From contig ONII01000013.1 in the NCBI GenBank assembly GCA_900317845.1, positions 1 through 60,146 on the forward strand: a stretch of 60,146 nucleotides of DNA, in the 5' to 3' direction. The stretch's first letter is position 1. Every line of letters begins with the position of its first letter. The stretch is from an uncultured Bacteroidales bacterium (GTDB lineage: Bacteria; Bacteroidota; Bacteroidia; Bacteroidales; UBA932). Both the position numbers and the translations under genes were made by a program. Of the stretch, positions 32,554 through 40,927 are shown one piece after another. The notes beneath the pieces were generated by a model that ran no database searches, had not been told where the DNA came from, and saw nothing but the letters and a program-made list of their open reading frames with translations.

Positions 32554-33626
32554 GCCAGTTCTCTTATAATTTCGTCCGATACAAAGAAATGGTCCTCCGG
32601 GATGCGGTAGCGCCGGCCCACCTTTACCAGCGCGCCCTCTTTGATGAGGCGCTGGACGTCTTCTCCCTTGCAATTGGCAAGGAGGAACTCTCCGTCAATG
32701 CCACGGGCCGTACGAAGGGCCAGCATGAGGGTTTCCACTTTCTCGTCTTCCACGCTCAGGGACTCGCTGGTGTGCGTGTAGCCGCTTAGCTCCGGAGAAT
32801 TCCAGCTGCGGCTGCGGCCGCTGAACGAGTGGGCCGACGGTCCCAGCCCCACGTAGGGCTTTCGCTGCCAGTACCCGCCGTTGTGGATGGCCTCAAAGCC
32901 AGGTTTGGCAAAGTTGGAAATCTCGTAATGGACATAGCCGGCGGCAGCCATTTTGCTGCACAGGATGTCATACTGGTGGCGGCAGAGCTCGTCCGGGGCT
33001 TCTTCGTATTCCCCGTTTTCCAGCCGCTGGGCCAGCACGTTGTCTCCCTCAATGGTGAGCTGGTAGCAGGAAATATGCTCCGGGTCCAGAGAGATGGCCT
33101 CGTCAATGGTGGCCTCCCACACGGCATCCGACAGGTTGGACAGGCCAAAGATAAGGTCGATGCTCACGTTCTCGAACCCGGCCTGACGAACCAGACGGAA
33201 GGCTTCGCGGGCACCCTCCGCCGTGTGCCGGCGGTTCATCCAGCGGAGCAGGTCATCGTCCAGGGACTGCACGCCCATGCTCATGCGGTTAACGCCCAGG
33301 GACCGCAGGCTTTCCAGGTAGGGAAGGCCTTTTTCCACCAGGTCTTCCGGATTGCACTCCATGGTGAATTCCGTGTAGGGGCCGCCGTGGCCGCATTCTT
33401 CCAGGGCCAGGAGGATACGGGTAAGATGAGAAAGGGGCAGCACGGAAGGTGTGCCGCCCCCAAAGTATAAGGTTTTGAGGCTGTTGTCCATTTCTGCTGC
33501 GCGGTCATGGATTTCCTGACAGAGCTGCTTGGTATAAGCGTCGTACATGCCCTCACCCGGAATTTCCGAGTAAAAATCGCAGTAGGTGCAAAAGCTTTTG
33601 CAGAAAGGGACGTGGATGTATATCAT
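32550..33626 (-). CDS. hemW: HemW, radical SAM heme chaperone (HemN-like)
   Basis: Protein of 358 residues with the radical SAM Fe-S motif CKSFCTYCDF at residues 8-17 (MIYIHVPFCKSFCTYCDFYSE) and the family GGGTPSVLPL loop, then MECNPEDL, VNRMSMGVQSLDDDLLRWMNRRHT and SIDLIFGLSNLS. The C-terminal HemN-type domain ends in a winged-helix-like region (EGALVKVGRRYRIPEDHFFVSDEII). HemW proteins of this length deliver heme and are not coproporphyrinogen oxidases, despite older names. It starts one base after the upstream gene's stop. Confidence 0.92.
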   Translation of the reverse strand: MIYIHVPFCKSFCTYCDFYSEIPGEGMYDAYTKQLCQEIHDRAAEMDNSLKTLYFGGGTPSVLPLSHLTRILLALEECGHGGPYTEFTMECNPEDLVEKGLPYLESLRSLGVNRMSMGVQSLDDDLLRWMNRRHTAEGAREAFRLVRQAGFENVSIDLIFGLSNLSDAVWEATIDEAISLDPEHISCYQLTIEGDNVLAQRLENGEYEEAPDELCRHQYDILCSKMAAAGYVHYEISNFAKPGFEAIHNGGYWQRKPYVGLGPSAHSFSGRSRSWNSPELSGYTHTSESLSVEDEKVETLMLALRTARGIDGEFLLANCKGEDVQRLIKEGALVKVGRRYRIPEDHFFVSDEIIRELA

Positions 33627-33627
33627 A

Positions 33628-34539
33628 TTACCTTAACATGCATTCGGCGCGGCCCAGAAGGCTTTGCTCGGTGTAAACTTCCAGTGTGTACACACCCTTG
33701 ACGAATTCACCGGTGTCGTTGATGTAGATGGTGAGGTCTACTTCGTTGCCTTCGTAGTCCACTTCACGGGAGGCGGTGGCCTGCAGGACTTCGCCGCCGG
33801 CGGTGAAGCTGGTCGATTCTGTGTTGTTCAGCAGGATCCCTTCCGGGTCCTTAACGCGGACATAGATGCGTACGGGACCTTTGTCTGCCAGGGAATTCTC
33901 TACCAGCGAGAGGTTGGCGGTCATGTAGCGCACGCGGCTGTGGCGGTCTCCCGTTTTGTCGTTGCTGTAATGGGCCAGCAGGGAAATACCACGGGCCTTA
34001 AGGATTTTGCCGGCGCTAACCTGGGATGCCAGGCTTTCCACCTGCTGGGTGAGCTGCTCGTTGGCGGCGCGGCTCTCTGCGGCCTCCCGGCGGGCGGCTG
34101 CGGCGTCTGCCGTAAGTTTCTTGTTCAGGGTGTTCAGGGAGTCAATCTGGACAATGTAGCCCTTCATGATGGAACGGAGGGTACCCAGTTCCTTCTCATA
34201 CTGGCGGATTTTGGCGCGGTTGGTGGCTTCCGTCTTGCTCAGTTTCTCGATGAGCAGGGCCACTTGTTCGCGGGAGGTGTCCAGCTGGTGATTGATGCTC
34301 TCATAGTCTGAATTCAGGCTGTCAAAGTCCTGCTGGAGGGCTACCATTTGCTGGGCCAGTTCTGCCTTTTCCGTTTCCAGGTCCTTGACCAGGCTGTTGC
34401 GCTGGTACAGCATGTAGCCCAGGACGCATGCCAATGCCACCGCTACGACAGCGAGGATAATCATTACGGTACGGGGACCTTTGTTTTCTTTTCTTTCACG
34501 CTCTTCGCGTTCGATTCTCTCGAGGGGATCTTCTGCCAT
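33628..34539 (-). CDS. Membrane-anchored coiled-coil protein, unknown
   Basis: Protein of 303 residues. A charged cytoplasmic start (DPLERIEREERERKENKG) is followed by one membrane helix (about 25-45, VMIILAVVAVALACVLGYML) and a long coiled coil (about 48-180) with regular heptads (LETEKAELAQQMVALQQDF, LLIEKLSKTEATNRAKI). The last 120 residues are a beta domain (RIYVRVKDPEGILLNN, VDLTIYINDTGEFVKGVYTLEVY). Similar proteins occur in Bacteroidota without assigned function; a divisome or envelope tether is conceivable. First gene of the hemW operon. Confidence 0.7.
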   Translation of the reverse strand: MAEDPLERIEREERERKENKGPRTVMIILAVVAVALACVLGYMLYQRNSLVKDLETEKAELAQQMVALQQDFDSLNSDYESINHQLDTSREQVALLIEKLSKTEATNRAKIRQYEKELGTLRSIMKGYIVQIDSLNTLNKKLTADAAAARREAAESRAANEQLTQQVESLASQVSAGKILKARGISLLAHYSNDKTGDRHSRVRYMTANLSLVENSLADKGPVRIYVRVKDPEGILLNNTESTSFTAGGEVLQATASREVDYEGNEVDLTIYINDTGEFVKGVYTLEVYTEQSLLGRAECMLR

Positions 34540-34604
34540 GGTATTTCTGTTTTTATTTCGTACAAATATAGCTATATTTGTGCAAATATCATGCGATTTC
34601 TTGT

Positions 34605-36410
34605 ATGGAAAATATCTTTTATGGCCGCATAGAGGCTCTTCGCACCCTTATGAGGGAAAATAACTGGGATATCGTCATCCTTACCGGCAGCGATCCCCAT
34701 TCCAGCGAATATCCGGCTCCCCGCTGGAAACAGGTGGAATGGCTTTCCGGCTTCACCGGAGAGGCCGGGGACCTGGTGGTCACCCGGGACCATGCCGGCC
34801 TGTGGACAGACACCCGCTACTTCATCCAGGCCGTGAAGCAGCTTGCCGGAACGGGCGTTGAGCTTCACAAAATGCGTGTGCCGGAGCAAGTGCCCATCCC
34901 TGAGTGGATTGCATCGTTGGAGATGGACGAACCCCTCATCGCCGTGGACGGACTTTGCCAGAGTGTCAGCGCCATGGAGGAGCTGCAGGAGAAGGTGCCA
35001 TCGGCCATCATCGTCCCGGTGCCGGACCTTTTGAGCGCCCTGTGGGAAGACAGGCCGGCCATTCCTTGCACGCCCATCATTACGCTGGGGGAGGACCTCA
35101 CCGGTGAAAGCCGGGAGTCCCGCATCCAGTGGCTGCGCAAGTGGCTGGTAAAGCAAGGGGCCGATGCCATTCTCCTCACCGCCCTGGATCAGATTGCCTG
35201 GCTGCTGAACGTACGCGGCTCGGACATCGCCTATAATCCGCTGGTCATTTCCTATCTGCTGGTAACCCTGGACGATGTCTTTTGGTTCGTCCGCAAGGAT
35301 GTTTATGCGGAGCCGGACCCGGATACGGCCGATACCTTTGACGAACTCACGGCGGACGGCGTCACCATCTGTGACTATTCCGACGTAAACTTCACCTTGG
35401 CCTCCCTGCGGGAAAACGGCGTAGACCGCATTTGCGTGGACCCTTCCGGCCTCAATGTGGCACTGCGGGACGCCATTGACGACGGCGACCAGCTGCCGGA
35501 GGTGGTGGAATGCCCTTCGCCCGTTCCGCTTCGCAAGGCCGTGAAGAATGCCGTGCAGATAGAAGGCATGCGGGAGGCTCATCTGGAGGACGGTCTGGTA
35601 ATGGAGCGTTTCCTCTACTGGGTAGAGCAGCATATCGGCTCCGTGAACGAGTGGGAAGCCGCCTGCTACCTGGGCAGCCTTCGGGCGCAAATTACCGGGT
35701 ACAGGGGAGACAGTTTCGAGACCATATCGGCCTATGGCCCTTCGGCGGCCCTGCCGCACTATTCCACCCCGCGGGAGGGGTCGGCCCTACTGGAAGCCCG
35801 CGGCCTGTACCTGTGCGACTCCGGCGGACAGTACCTGTTTGGTACTACGGACATTACGCGTACCGTGCCCCTGGGCCCCTGCACCGCGCTGGAGCGGGAA
35901 GACTATACGCTGGTGCTCAAAGGGCATATCGATCTGGCCATGGCCGTGTTTCCCAAAGGCACCTGCGGGCCGCACCTGGATATCCTGGCGCGTGAACCGC
36001 TGTGGCGGTACAAACGCAACTTCGGGCATGGAACGGGCCACGGCGTGGGCTTTTTCCTGGGCGTGCATGAGGGCCCGCACGAGTTCCGGCAAAACTTCAA
36101 CTCCGTGCCGTTCCAGCCAGGGTTTGTGGTAACGGACGAGCCCGGCATCTACCGGGAAGGCATGCACGGGGTCCGGCACGAGAACGTGCTCCTGTGTCAC
36201 TCCCTGGGGGACAATGAGTTTGGCTCCTGGCTGGGTTTCGAGCCGCTCACCCTGTGCCACTACGATACCTCCTGCCTGGAGTTATCCCTCCTCACCGAGG
36301 ACGAGCGCAATTGGCTTAACGCCTACAACGAGCGCGTATACCGCACCCTGAGCCCCCGCCTCCCGGCAGAGGTCGCCGCCTGGCTTCGTAACAAAACATT
36401 ACCGATATGA
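34605..36410 (+). CDS. Xaa-Pro aminopeptidase (M24B, aminopeptidase P)
   Basis: Protein of 601 residues from ATG 34605 (MENIFYGRIEALRTLMREN); an upstream ATG at 34578 would add nine residues. Three domains are typical of the long aminopeptidase P: two creatinase-like N-terminal domains (WLSGFTGEAGDLVVT and DQIAWLLNVRGSDIAYNPL) and a pita-bread catalytic domain with metal ligands in LYLCDSGGQYLFGTTDITRTVPLG (two Asp), FGHGTGHGVGFFLGVHEGP (His) and VTDEPGIYREGMHGVRHENVL (two Glu). It removes residues before proline, probably in the cytoplasm. The next gene overlaps by ATGA. Confidence 0.93.
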   Translation: MENIFYGRIEALRTLMRENNWDIVILTGSDPHSSEYPAPRWKQVEWLSGFTGEAGDLVVTRDHAGLWTDTRYFIQAVKQLAGTGVELHKMRVPEQVPIPEWIASLEMDEPLIAVDGLCQSVSAMEELQEKVPSAIIVPVPDLLSALWEDRPAIPCTPIITLGEDLTGESRESRIQWLRKWLVKQGADAILLTALDQIAWLLNVRGSDIAYNPLVISYLLVTLDDVFWFVRKDVYAEPDPDTADTFDELTADGVTICDYSDVNFTLASLRENGVDRICVDPSGLNVALRDAIDDGDQLPEVVECPSPVPLRKAVKNAVQIEGMREAHLEDGLVMERFLYWVEQHIGSVNEWEAACYLGSLRAQITGYRGDSFETISAYGPSAALPHYSTPREGSALLEARGLYLCDSGGQYLFGTTDITRTVPLGPCTALEREDYTLVLKGHIDLAMAVFPKGTCGPHLDILAREPLWRYKRNFGHGTGHGVGFFLGVHEGPHEFRQNFNSVPFQPGFVVTDEPGIYREGMHGVRHENVLLCHSLGDNEFGSWLGFEPLTLCHYDTSCLELSLLTEDERNWLNAYNERVYRTLSPRLPAEVAAWLRNKTLPI

Positions 36411-37261
36411 AAAAAGTGATTTCCCTCCTGTTGGGCCTGGTGGTGGCTGCGGCTGCCCTGGCGCAAAGCAAAGTTGTTACAGAAAGTATCCGGAGCAAGT
36501 TTCTGGGTTGTGAACAAAAATTCAATGTGTACCTGCCGGCGGGATACGATGCCGCCAGATGCTATCCTGTGATTTACCTGCTGCACGGCCTGTATGGAGA
36601 ATACCATGACTGGCAGACGCAGGGCAACATGCAAACGGTGGCGGATGAACTCATTGCCAGCGGGGAGTTGCTGCCAGTGGTCATTGTGATGCCCAATGCC
36701 GGCAATCCGGACATCCATCACTATCAAAACGGCTATTTCAATGTGGAGAACTGGCCGTACGAGAATTTCTTCTTTCAGGAGTTCCTGCCTGCCGTGGAAA
36801 AGCAGTACAACTGCGGCGGCCGCAAAGGGGCCCGGGCCATCATGGGTTTGTCCATGGGCGGTGGCGGAGCCACCGTTTATGCCCAGCGCCATCCGGACCT
36901 GTTTTCCAGTTGCTATGCCATGAGCGCCTGGCTGGATCAGAAATCAGGCGAAGTGCGCCCGGACAGTAACTCGGACAGCAAGTTTGTTCTCACCGCCATT
37001 TCTGTCCGGGAGCACTCCGCCCTGGATTATGTAGAGCAGGCAGATCCTGCAACGGTGGAGGCGCTCAAGACTGTAGCCTGGTTCCTGGACTGCGGCGACG
37101 ACGACTCTCTGATGCCTCTTTCCGTGGAACTGCATCTCAAGATGAAGAAGGTCGGTATCCACTCCGAACTCCGTATCCGCAATGGCATCCACAACTGGGA
37201 GTACTGGCATACCGCTCTCCGTCTTTCCCTGCCTTTTGCCAGCCGCAACTTCTCGGAGTAA
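36407..37261 (+). CDS. Secreted alpha/beta-hydrolase esterase (esterase D/feruloyl type)
   Basis: Protein of 284 residues with a signal peptide (MKKVISLLLGLVVAAAALAQ). The fold is that of esterase D or Fae-type enzymes: strand YPVIYLLHGLYGEYHDW, oxyanion region, nucleophile elbow GLSMGGGG (Ser near 150), an acid in CGDDDSLMP and the catalytic His in NGIHNWEYW. Such enzymes deacylate carbohydrate esters or glutathione-type thioesters; the secreted form suggests plant cell-wall or glycan ester cleavage. Coupled by ATGA to the aminopeptidase P gene. Confidence 0.85.
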   Translation: MKKVISLLLGLVVAAAALAQSKVVTESIRSKFLGCEQKFNVYLPAGYDAARCYPVIYLLHGLYGEYHDWQTQGNMQTVADELIASGELLPVVIVMPNAGNPDIHHYQNGYFNVENWPYENFFFQEFLPAVEKQYNCGGRKGARAIMGLSMGGGGATVYAQRHPDLFSSCYAMSAWLDQKSGEVRPDSNSDSKFVLTAISVREHSALDYVEQADPATVEALKTVAWFLDCGDDDSLMPLSVELHLKMKKVGIHSELRIRNGIHNWEYWHTALRLSLPFASRNFSE

Positions 37262-37343
37262 TCGAGTCTCTCTCTCATGTGCCCGTCTTTTAACATTTTC
37301 CGACCGGTTGCGTCTTATAGTTGCAAGCGCTTGAGAAGACACC

Positions 37344-37832
37344 ATGAAAAAGACAGTTATTACATTCTTATTACTTACGGCAACGCTCCTGACGGCGTGG
37401 GCCGGAAAACCGGAAAAATTGGAACGTCTTGCCCGGCAATACAAGGGCGAGGACGGGTTTGAGATGGTCTCCATTGGCCGGCTGGGCCTTCGCCTGTTTG
37501 GAGGGATTGCCGCAGCATCCGGAGACCTGGACAAAGAAGAACGGGCGGCCTTAAAGGTCTTTAAAGGTCTTAACAAACTCATCGTCATCGACTTTGAAGA
37601 AATCCCGCAGGCCCGGAAAGCGACTTTCGCCACCAAGGTGGAGAAAATCTTAGACGGCATGGACCTGATTCTGGAGTCCAAAGACAAAGAGGAAACTTTC
37701 AGGATTTATGGCATTGACGACGGCAAGGACATCCGCGACTGTGTCCTGTACAGCAGTGACGGGTCGCTTATCGTCACCAAAGGACGCTTCAGTTTGGATG
37801 CCATCGGGAAACTGATGGAGATGGCCGAATGA
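37344..37832 (+). CDS. DUF4252 protein, first gene of the ECF sigma operon
   Basis: Protein of 162 residues with a signal peptide (MKKTVITFLLLTATLLTAWAG). The DUF4252 pattern is visible: a helix (KLERLARQYKGEDGFEMVSIG), the GLRLFGGIAAAS segment, LNKLIVIDFEEIPQARKATFATKVEKIL and a C-terminal YSSDGSLIVTKGRFSLDAIGKLM. There is no lipobox cysteine. Function is unknown; these genes frequently accompany ECF sigma factors in Bacteroidota. Its stop overlaps the sigma gene start (ATGA). An AT-rich spacer upstream probably holds the operon promoter. Confidence 0.82.
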   Translation: MKKTVITFLLLTATLLTAWAGKPEKLERLARQYKGEDGFEMVSIGRLGLRLFGGIAAASGDLDKEERAALKVFKGLNKLIVIDFEEIPQARKATFATKVEKILDGMDLILESKDKEETFRIYGIDDGKDIRDCVLYSSDGSLIVTKGRFSLDAIGKLMEMAE

Positions 37833-38296
37833 CGGACCGCGCCTTTCATACCGTTTGGCTGCCCCTCCAGGGCCAGTTCTACCGGATTGCCTTCTATCTT
37901 CTTGAAAACGAGGCCGATGCCAAGGACGCCGTGCAGGAACTGTACCTGAAGCTCTGGACGCTGCGGGACCACCTGGAAATGGTCCGCGAGCCGGCCGCAT
38001 ACGGCTCCCTCCTGCTCAGGAACCTGTGCATCGACCGCATCCGCAGGCGAAAGCCCCGGGAAGAGCTGCGGGAAGACCAGGCCGACGGCCCGCCCCCGGA
38101 CAGGCAGCTGGAAGAAAAAGAAGCGCTGAAGGCCGTCATGAAAGACATGGCCGCCCTGCCGGAGAACCAGCGAAAACTCCTGACCATGAGGGTCTTAGAG
38201 GGCCTCTCCTACCAGGAAATCAGCCAAAAGACGGGACTTAGTCCCCTTAACATCCGAGTCCAGGTGAGCCTGGCCCGCAAAAAGCTCAAAAGATGA
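37829..38296 (+). CDS. ECF-type RNA polymerase sigma factor
   Basis: Protein of 155 residues. The sigma2 region is readable (FYRIAFYLLENEADAKDAVQELYLKLWTLRDHLE and AYGSLLLRNLCIDRIRRRK), followed by a charged linker and sigma4 with its helix-turn-helix: LPENQRKLLTMRVLEGLSYQEISQKTGLSPLNIRVQVSLARKKLK. The start overlaps the DUF4252 stop and its own stop overlaps the next ATG, so all four genes appear translationally coupled. It likely directs transcription of an envelope-stress or secretion regulon, possibly including its own operon. Confidence 0.93.
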   Translation: MTDRAFHTVWLPLQGQFYRIAFYLLENEADAKDAVQELYLKLWTLRDHLEMVREPAAYGSLLLRNLCIDRIRRRKPREELREDQADGPPPDRQLEEKEALKAVMKDMAALPENQRKLLTMRVLEGLSYQEISQKTGLSPLNIRVQVSLARKKLKR

Positions 38297-38631
38297 AACG
38301 CATTGAAGACATAGAAAAACTGACGACGGAGGACCTCCTCCGGATAGGAGCCGACGAGCGCATTCCCATCCCGGAAGACCTTTCCGTAACCCTCCCGCAC
38401 AAGACACGGCGGAACTGGAGCATTGCGGCGGCGGCAGCCATTCTCATCGGCTTGGGCGGATGGGCGCTCAGCCGGCCTTCCGCAGCGCCCCGGGACACCT
38501 TTGAGGATCCTTATCTGGCCTATGCCGCAGTAGAAAAAGCGCTTGGGAAAATGTCGGCCTCCGTGCACAGCACGGCCGACAAAGTAGCCCAGGCGGAAAC
38601 CAAGATTGACGATTTAACTTATTGGAAATGA
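38293..38631 (+). CDS. Single-pass membrane protein, probable anti-sigma partner
   Basis: Protein of 112 residues. A cytoplasmic N-terminus (MKRIEDIEKLTTEDLLRIGADERIPIPEDLSVTL), one membrane helix (about 41-58, NWSIAAAAAILIGLGGWAL) and a short periplasmic part with a helix (AYAAVEKALGKMSASVHSTADKVAQAE). The layout, and its position directly after an ECF sigma gene with ATGA overlap, suggests an anti-sigma factor, but no zinc-binding HxxxCxxC motif is present. No family recognised. Confidence 0.65.
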   Translation: MKRIEDIEKLTTEDLLRIGADERIPIPEDLSVTLPHKTRRNWSIAAAAAILIGLGGWALSRPSAAPRDTFEDPYLAYAAVEKALGKMSASVHSTADKVAQAETKIDDLTYWK

Positions 38632-39113
38632 AACGCTTAATTATCATATTCGCCTTGCTCGCCCTGAGCATAACGGCCCTGGCCCAAAACGGGAAACAAC
38701 TGTACAGCAAATACTCCGACCTTCCCGGCATGGAGGCCGTGTATATCTCTCCCGCCATGTTCCGCATCATCGGCAAAATTCCGGACGTGGAACTCAACGA
38801 CAAAGACATCAACTTCTCCTCCATCATCAAATCCATGACCGGATTCTACATCCTGAATGCAAAGGACACGGAAACGGGCGCCAAACTTTTTGCCGATGTA
38901 AAGCATTTTATCGACGCCGGCAAGTACGAACTCCTGATGGAAGCCAAGGAGGACGGCGAGGTGGTTCGCATGTACACGGTGGGAGATGAAAAAACCGTGA
39001 CTTCCTTTGTCATGCTGGCCCGGGACAAGGAAGAAGTCTCCTTCATCTCCTTTGACGGGAACATGGACCGGCAGGAAATGGAGAATATCCTTGCCCAGGC
39101 CGCCGCCGAGTAA
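38628..39113 (+). CDS. DUF4252 protein, last gene of the sigma operon
   Basis: Protein of 161 residues from ATG 38628, which overlaps the previous stop as ATGA (a TTG at 38622 is less likely). A signal peptide (MKRLIIIFALLALSITALAQ) is followed by a DUF4252 domain: LYSKYSDLPGMEAVYISPAMFRIIG, SIIKSMTGFYILNAKDTETGAKLFADVKHFID, and VTSFVMLARDKEEVSFISFDGNMD. It is a paralogue of the first gene of the operon, so the sigma and its membrane partner are flanked by two DUF4252 genes. Function unknown; a sensor input is possible. Confidence 0.82.
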   Translation: MKRLIIIFALLALSITALAQNGKQLYSKYSDLPGMEAVYISPAMFRIIGKIPDVELNDKDINFSSIIKSMTGFYILNAKDTETGAKLFADVKHFIDAGKYELLMEAKEDGEVVRMYTVGDEKTVTSFVMLARDKEEVSFISFDGNMDRQEMENILAQAAAE

Positions 39114-39151
39114 TTGGCCGTAAAATGCAAGTGGCTCTGTATGAATCGCTT

Positions 39152-39190
39152 ATGAAAAATCACCTATGCAGAACTGCACAGGTGATTTTC
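39152..39190. terminator. Bidirectional terminator between sigma operon and trpB2
   Basis: AATCACCT, TGCAG, loop AA, CTGCA and AGGTGATT form a strong stem with one mismatch, flanked by AAAA on the left and TTTTCTG on the right. It can terminate both the plus-strand sigma operon and the minus-strand trpB2 transcript. Confidence 0.75.
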
Positions 39191-39251
39191 TGTAATTCGC
39201 TGATGTTCAGCTTATTTCATTTTACGGGGTACCACCCCATCGACAAGGAAG

Positions 39252-40616
39252 TTACTGGTTCAGGACATCGGCGCTCTGGATGTACTTGGCCAGTTCTGCA
39301 TCGGTGAGCTTGTAGTCCTGCAGCTCGCCGGAGATGTACTGGTCGTAGGCGCTCATGTCCACAAAGCCGTGGCCGGAGAGGTTGAACAGGATGGTCTTCT
39401 GCTCGCCGCTTTCCTTGCACTTGAGGGCCTCGCGGATGGTGGCGGCAATGGCATGGCAGCTCTCCGGAGCGGGGATGATACCTTCCGTTTGGGCAAAGAG
39501 GATACCTGCCTTGAAGGTCTCGGTCTGTTCCAGGTCGATGGCTTCCACGTATCCGTCCTTCATCAGCTGCGAGAGGATAACGCCAGCTCCGTGGTAGCGC
39601 AGGCCGCCGGCATGGATGGTGGCAGGCTTGAAGGTGTGGCCCAGGGTGAACATGGGGAGGAGCGGGGTCATGCCGGCTTCATCGGCAAAGTCATATTCGA
39701 ACTTACCGCGCGTGAGCTTAGGGCAGCTGGCGGGCTCGGCCGCAATGAAACGGGTCTTTTTGCCGTCCTTGATGTTGTGACGCAGGAACGGGAAGGCGAT
39801 GCCGGAGAAGTTGGAACCGCCGCCAAAGCAGCCAATCACAATGTCCGGATATTCGCCGGTCATGGCCATCTGCTTTTCTGCTTCCAGGCCGATAACGGTC
39901 TGGTGCATGCACACATGGTTGAGCACGGAACCCAGCGTATACTTGCAGTTGGGCGTGGTGAGGGCCAGTTCCATGGCCTCCGAGATGGCGCAGCCCAGGG
40001 AGCCCTGGTCGTTGGGGTTCCGGGTGAGGATGTCCTTACCGGCACGGGTACTCATGGACGGGGAGGCGGTAATGGCCGCTCCGAAGGTTTGCATGATGGA
40101 GCGGCGGTAGGGCTTCTGGTTGTAGCTTACCTTCACCATATAGACGGCGCAATCCAGGCCGAACTTCTTGGCGGCATAGCTGAGGGCTCCGCCCCACTGG
40201 CCGGCGCCGGTCTCGGTGGTGATGTTGGTAATGCCTTCTTTCTTGGCGTAGTAGGCCTGGGCCAGGGCGCTGTTGAGCTTGTGGCTGCCGGCGGGGCTTA
40301 CGCTCTCGTTCTTAAAATAGATATGGGCCGGGGTTCCCAGGGCTTGCTCCAGTTCATAGGCACGTACCAACGGCGTGCAGCGATAGAAGGCGTACTGCTC
40401 GCGTACGGGCTCCGGGATGGGGATCCACTCATCGGTCTGGTTCAGCTCCTGCCGGGCGCACTCCTCCACGAATACCGGGTAAAAGTCTTCCGGGGTCAGG
40501 GGCTGCTTGGTGGCGGGGTTCAGGAAGGGCAGGGGCTTGTTGGGCATCACGGCCTGGATGTTAAAGTAATGGGTGGGGATTTCGCTCTCCGGGAGCAGGT
40601 ACTTTTTCTGTTTCAT
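39252..40616 (-). CDS. trpB: TrpB2-type tryptophan synthase beta chain
   Basis: Protein of 454 residues of the long TrpB2 group (an N-terminal extension precedes the usual TrpB core). PLP lysine in SPAGSHKLNSALAQ, phosphate-binding glycine loop GCFGGGSNFSG, and TETGAGQWGGALSYAAKKFG and YMVKVSYNQKPYRRSIMQTFGA of the TrpB2 type. It makes tryptophan from indole plus serine, probably without the TrpA partner that classical TrpB needs. No other trp genes are adjacent. It is preceded by a leader with a Trp-rich peptide and a terminator, so it appears regulated by tryptophan. Confidence 0.92.
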   Translation of the reverse strand: MKQKKYLLPESEIPTHYFNIQAVMPNKPLPFLNPATKQPLTPEDFYPVFVEECARQELNQTDEWIPIPEPVREQYAFYRCTPLVRAYELEQALGTPAHIYFKNESVSPAGSHKLNSALAQAYYAKKEGITNITTETGAGQWGGALSYAAKKFGLDCAVYMVKVSYNQKPYRRSIMQTFGAAITASPSMSTRAGKDILTRNPNDQGSLGCAISEAMELALTTPNCKYTLGSVLNHVCMHQTVIGLEAEKQMAMTGEYPDIVIGCFGGGSNFSGIAFPFLRHNIKDGKKTRFIAAEPASCPKLTRGKFEYDFADEAGMTPLLPMFTLGHTFKPATIHAGGLRYHGAGVILSQLMKDGYVEAIDLEQTETFKAGILFAQTEGIIPAPESCHAIAATIREALKCKESGEQKTILFNLSGHGFVDMSAYDQYISGELQDYKLTDAELAKYIQSADVLNQ

Positions 40617-40639
40617 ATCTGTTACGTTTTATGTTTGTT

Positions 40640-40780
40640 GATTTTTTTATCCTTTTTGTCGTCCTTTTTGTCGTCCGGACGAAAACTTTTTCTACCCCAT
40701 AAAGGGGAGCGAAAAAGTTTTGTCCGTCCTCCTTATTCTACCAAAATACCGGAGCGAAAAAGTTTTGTCCGTCCTCCAAA
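40640..40780 (-). repeat. Tandem repeats and hairpin in the trpB2 leader
   Basis: Between the attenuator and the trpB2 ATG, a 27-base unit (GGAGCGAAAAAGTTTTGTCC plus GTCCTCC on the plus strand) ends at 40733 and again at 40777, a period of 44. A related inverted half (GGACGAAAACTTTTTC, 40677-40692) pairs with the nearest copy around CCCC/GGGG arms (40695-40698 and 40704-40707). Two TTTTTGTCGTCC units follow. This is a repetitive element, or extra leader structure downstream of the attenuator. Confidence 0.7.
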
Positions 40781-40800
40781 TGAGGATTCGACACAAAAAA

Positions 40801-40918
40801 TGGCCTGCTGTAAGTCAGCAGGCCACCTTTATGTGAACGGTATAACTACGGTGAAGCGACTTACAGTGTTTTATGCTGCAAGGCGCCACCAAGCGTTATT
40901 GACCATGTTCTTTTTCAT
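40801..40918 (-). promoter_or_regulatory. trp attenuator: leader RNA with terminator and antiterminator
   Basis: Minus-strand reading. The leader peptide (40871-40918) contains tandem Trp codons. Region 1 GGTGGCGCCTTGCAG (40876-40890, overlapping the Trp codons) can pair with region 2 CTGTAAGTCGCTTCACC (40850-40866). Region 2 can instead pair with GACTTACAG (40808-40816) and GGTG (40824-40827), blocking the terminator. The terminator itself is a perfect 10-bp stem (40816-40825 with 40801-40810, loop ACTTA) followed by TTTTTT. This is the classical three-way ribosome-mediated attenuation layout: ribosomes stalled at Trp codons favour the antiterminator and expression of trpB2. Confidence 0.85.
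40871..40918 (-). CDS. Trp attenuation leader peptide
   Basis: A 15-residue ORF, MKKNMVNNAWWRLAA then TAA, with two adjacent Trp codons at residues 10-11. It begins about ten bases after a promoter's -7 element and ends just before the region-2 strand of the attenuator. The composition and position match trp leader peptides of other bacteria, where the stalled ribosome senses tryptophanyl-tRNA shortage. Its product probably has no function of its own. Confidence 0.82.
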   Translation of the reverse strand: MKKNMVNNAWWRLAA

Positions 40919-40927
40919 ATCCGGTTA

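Noticed and set aside
40801-40825. Terminator of sdhC
   Set aside because: A promoter and Trp-rich leader peptide lie between sdhC and the hairpin, and alternative pairing exists, so it belongs to the trp attenuator.
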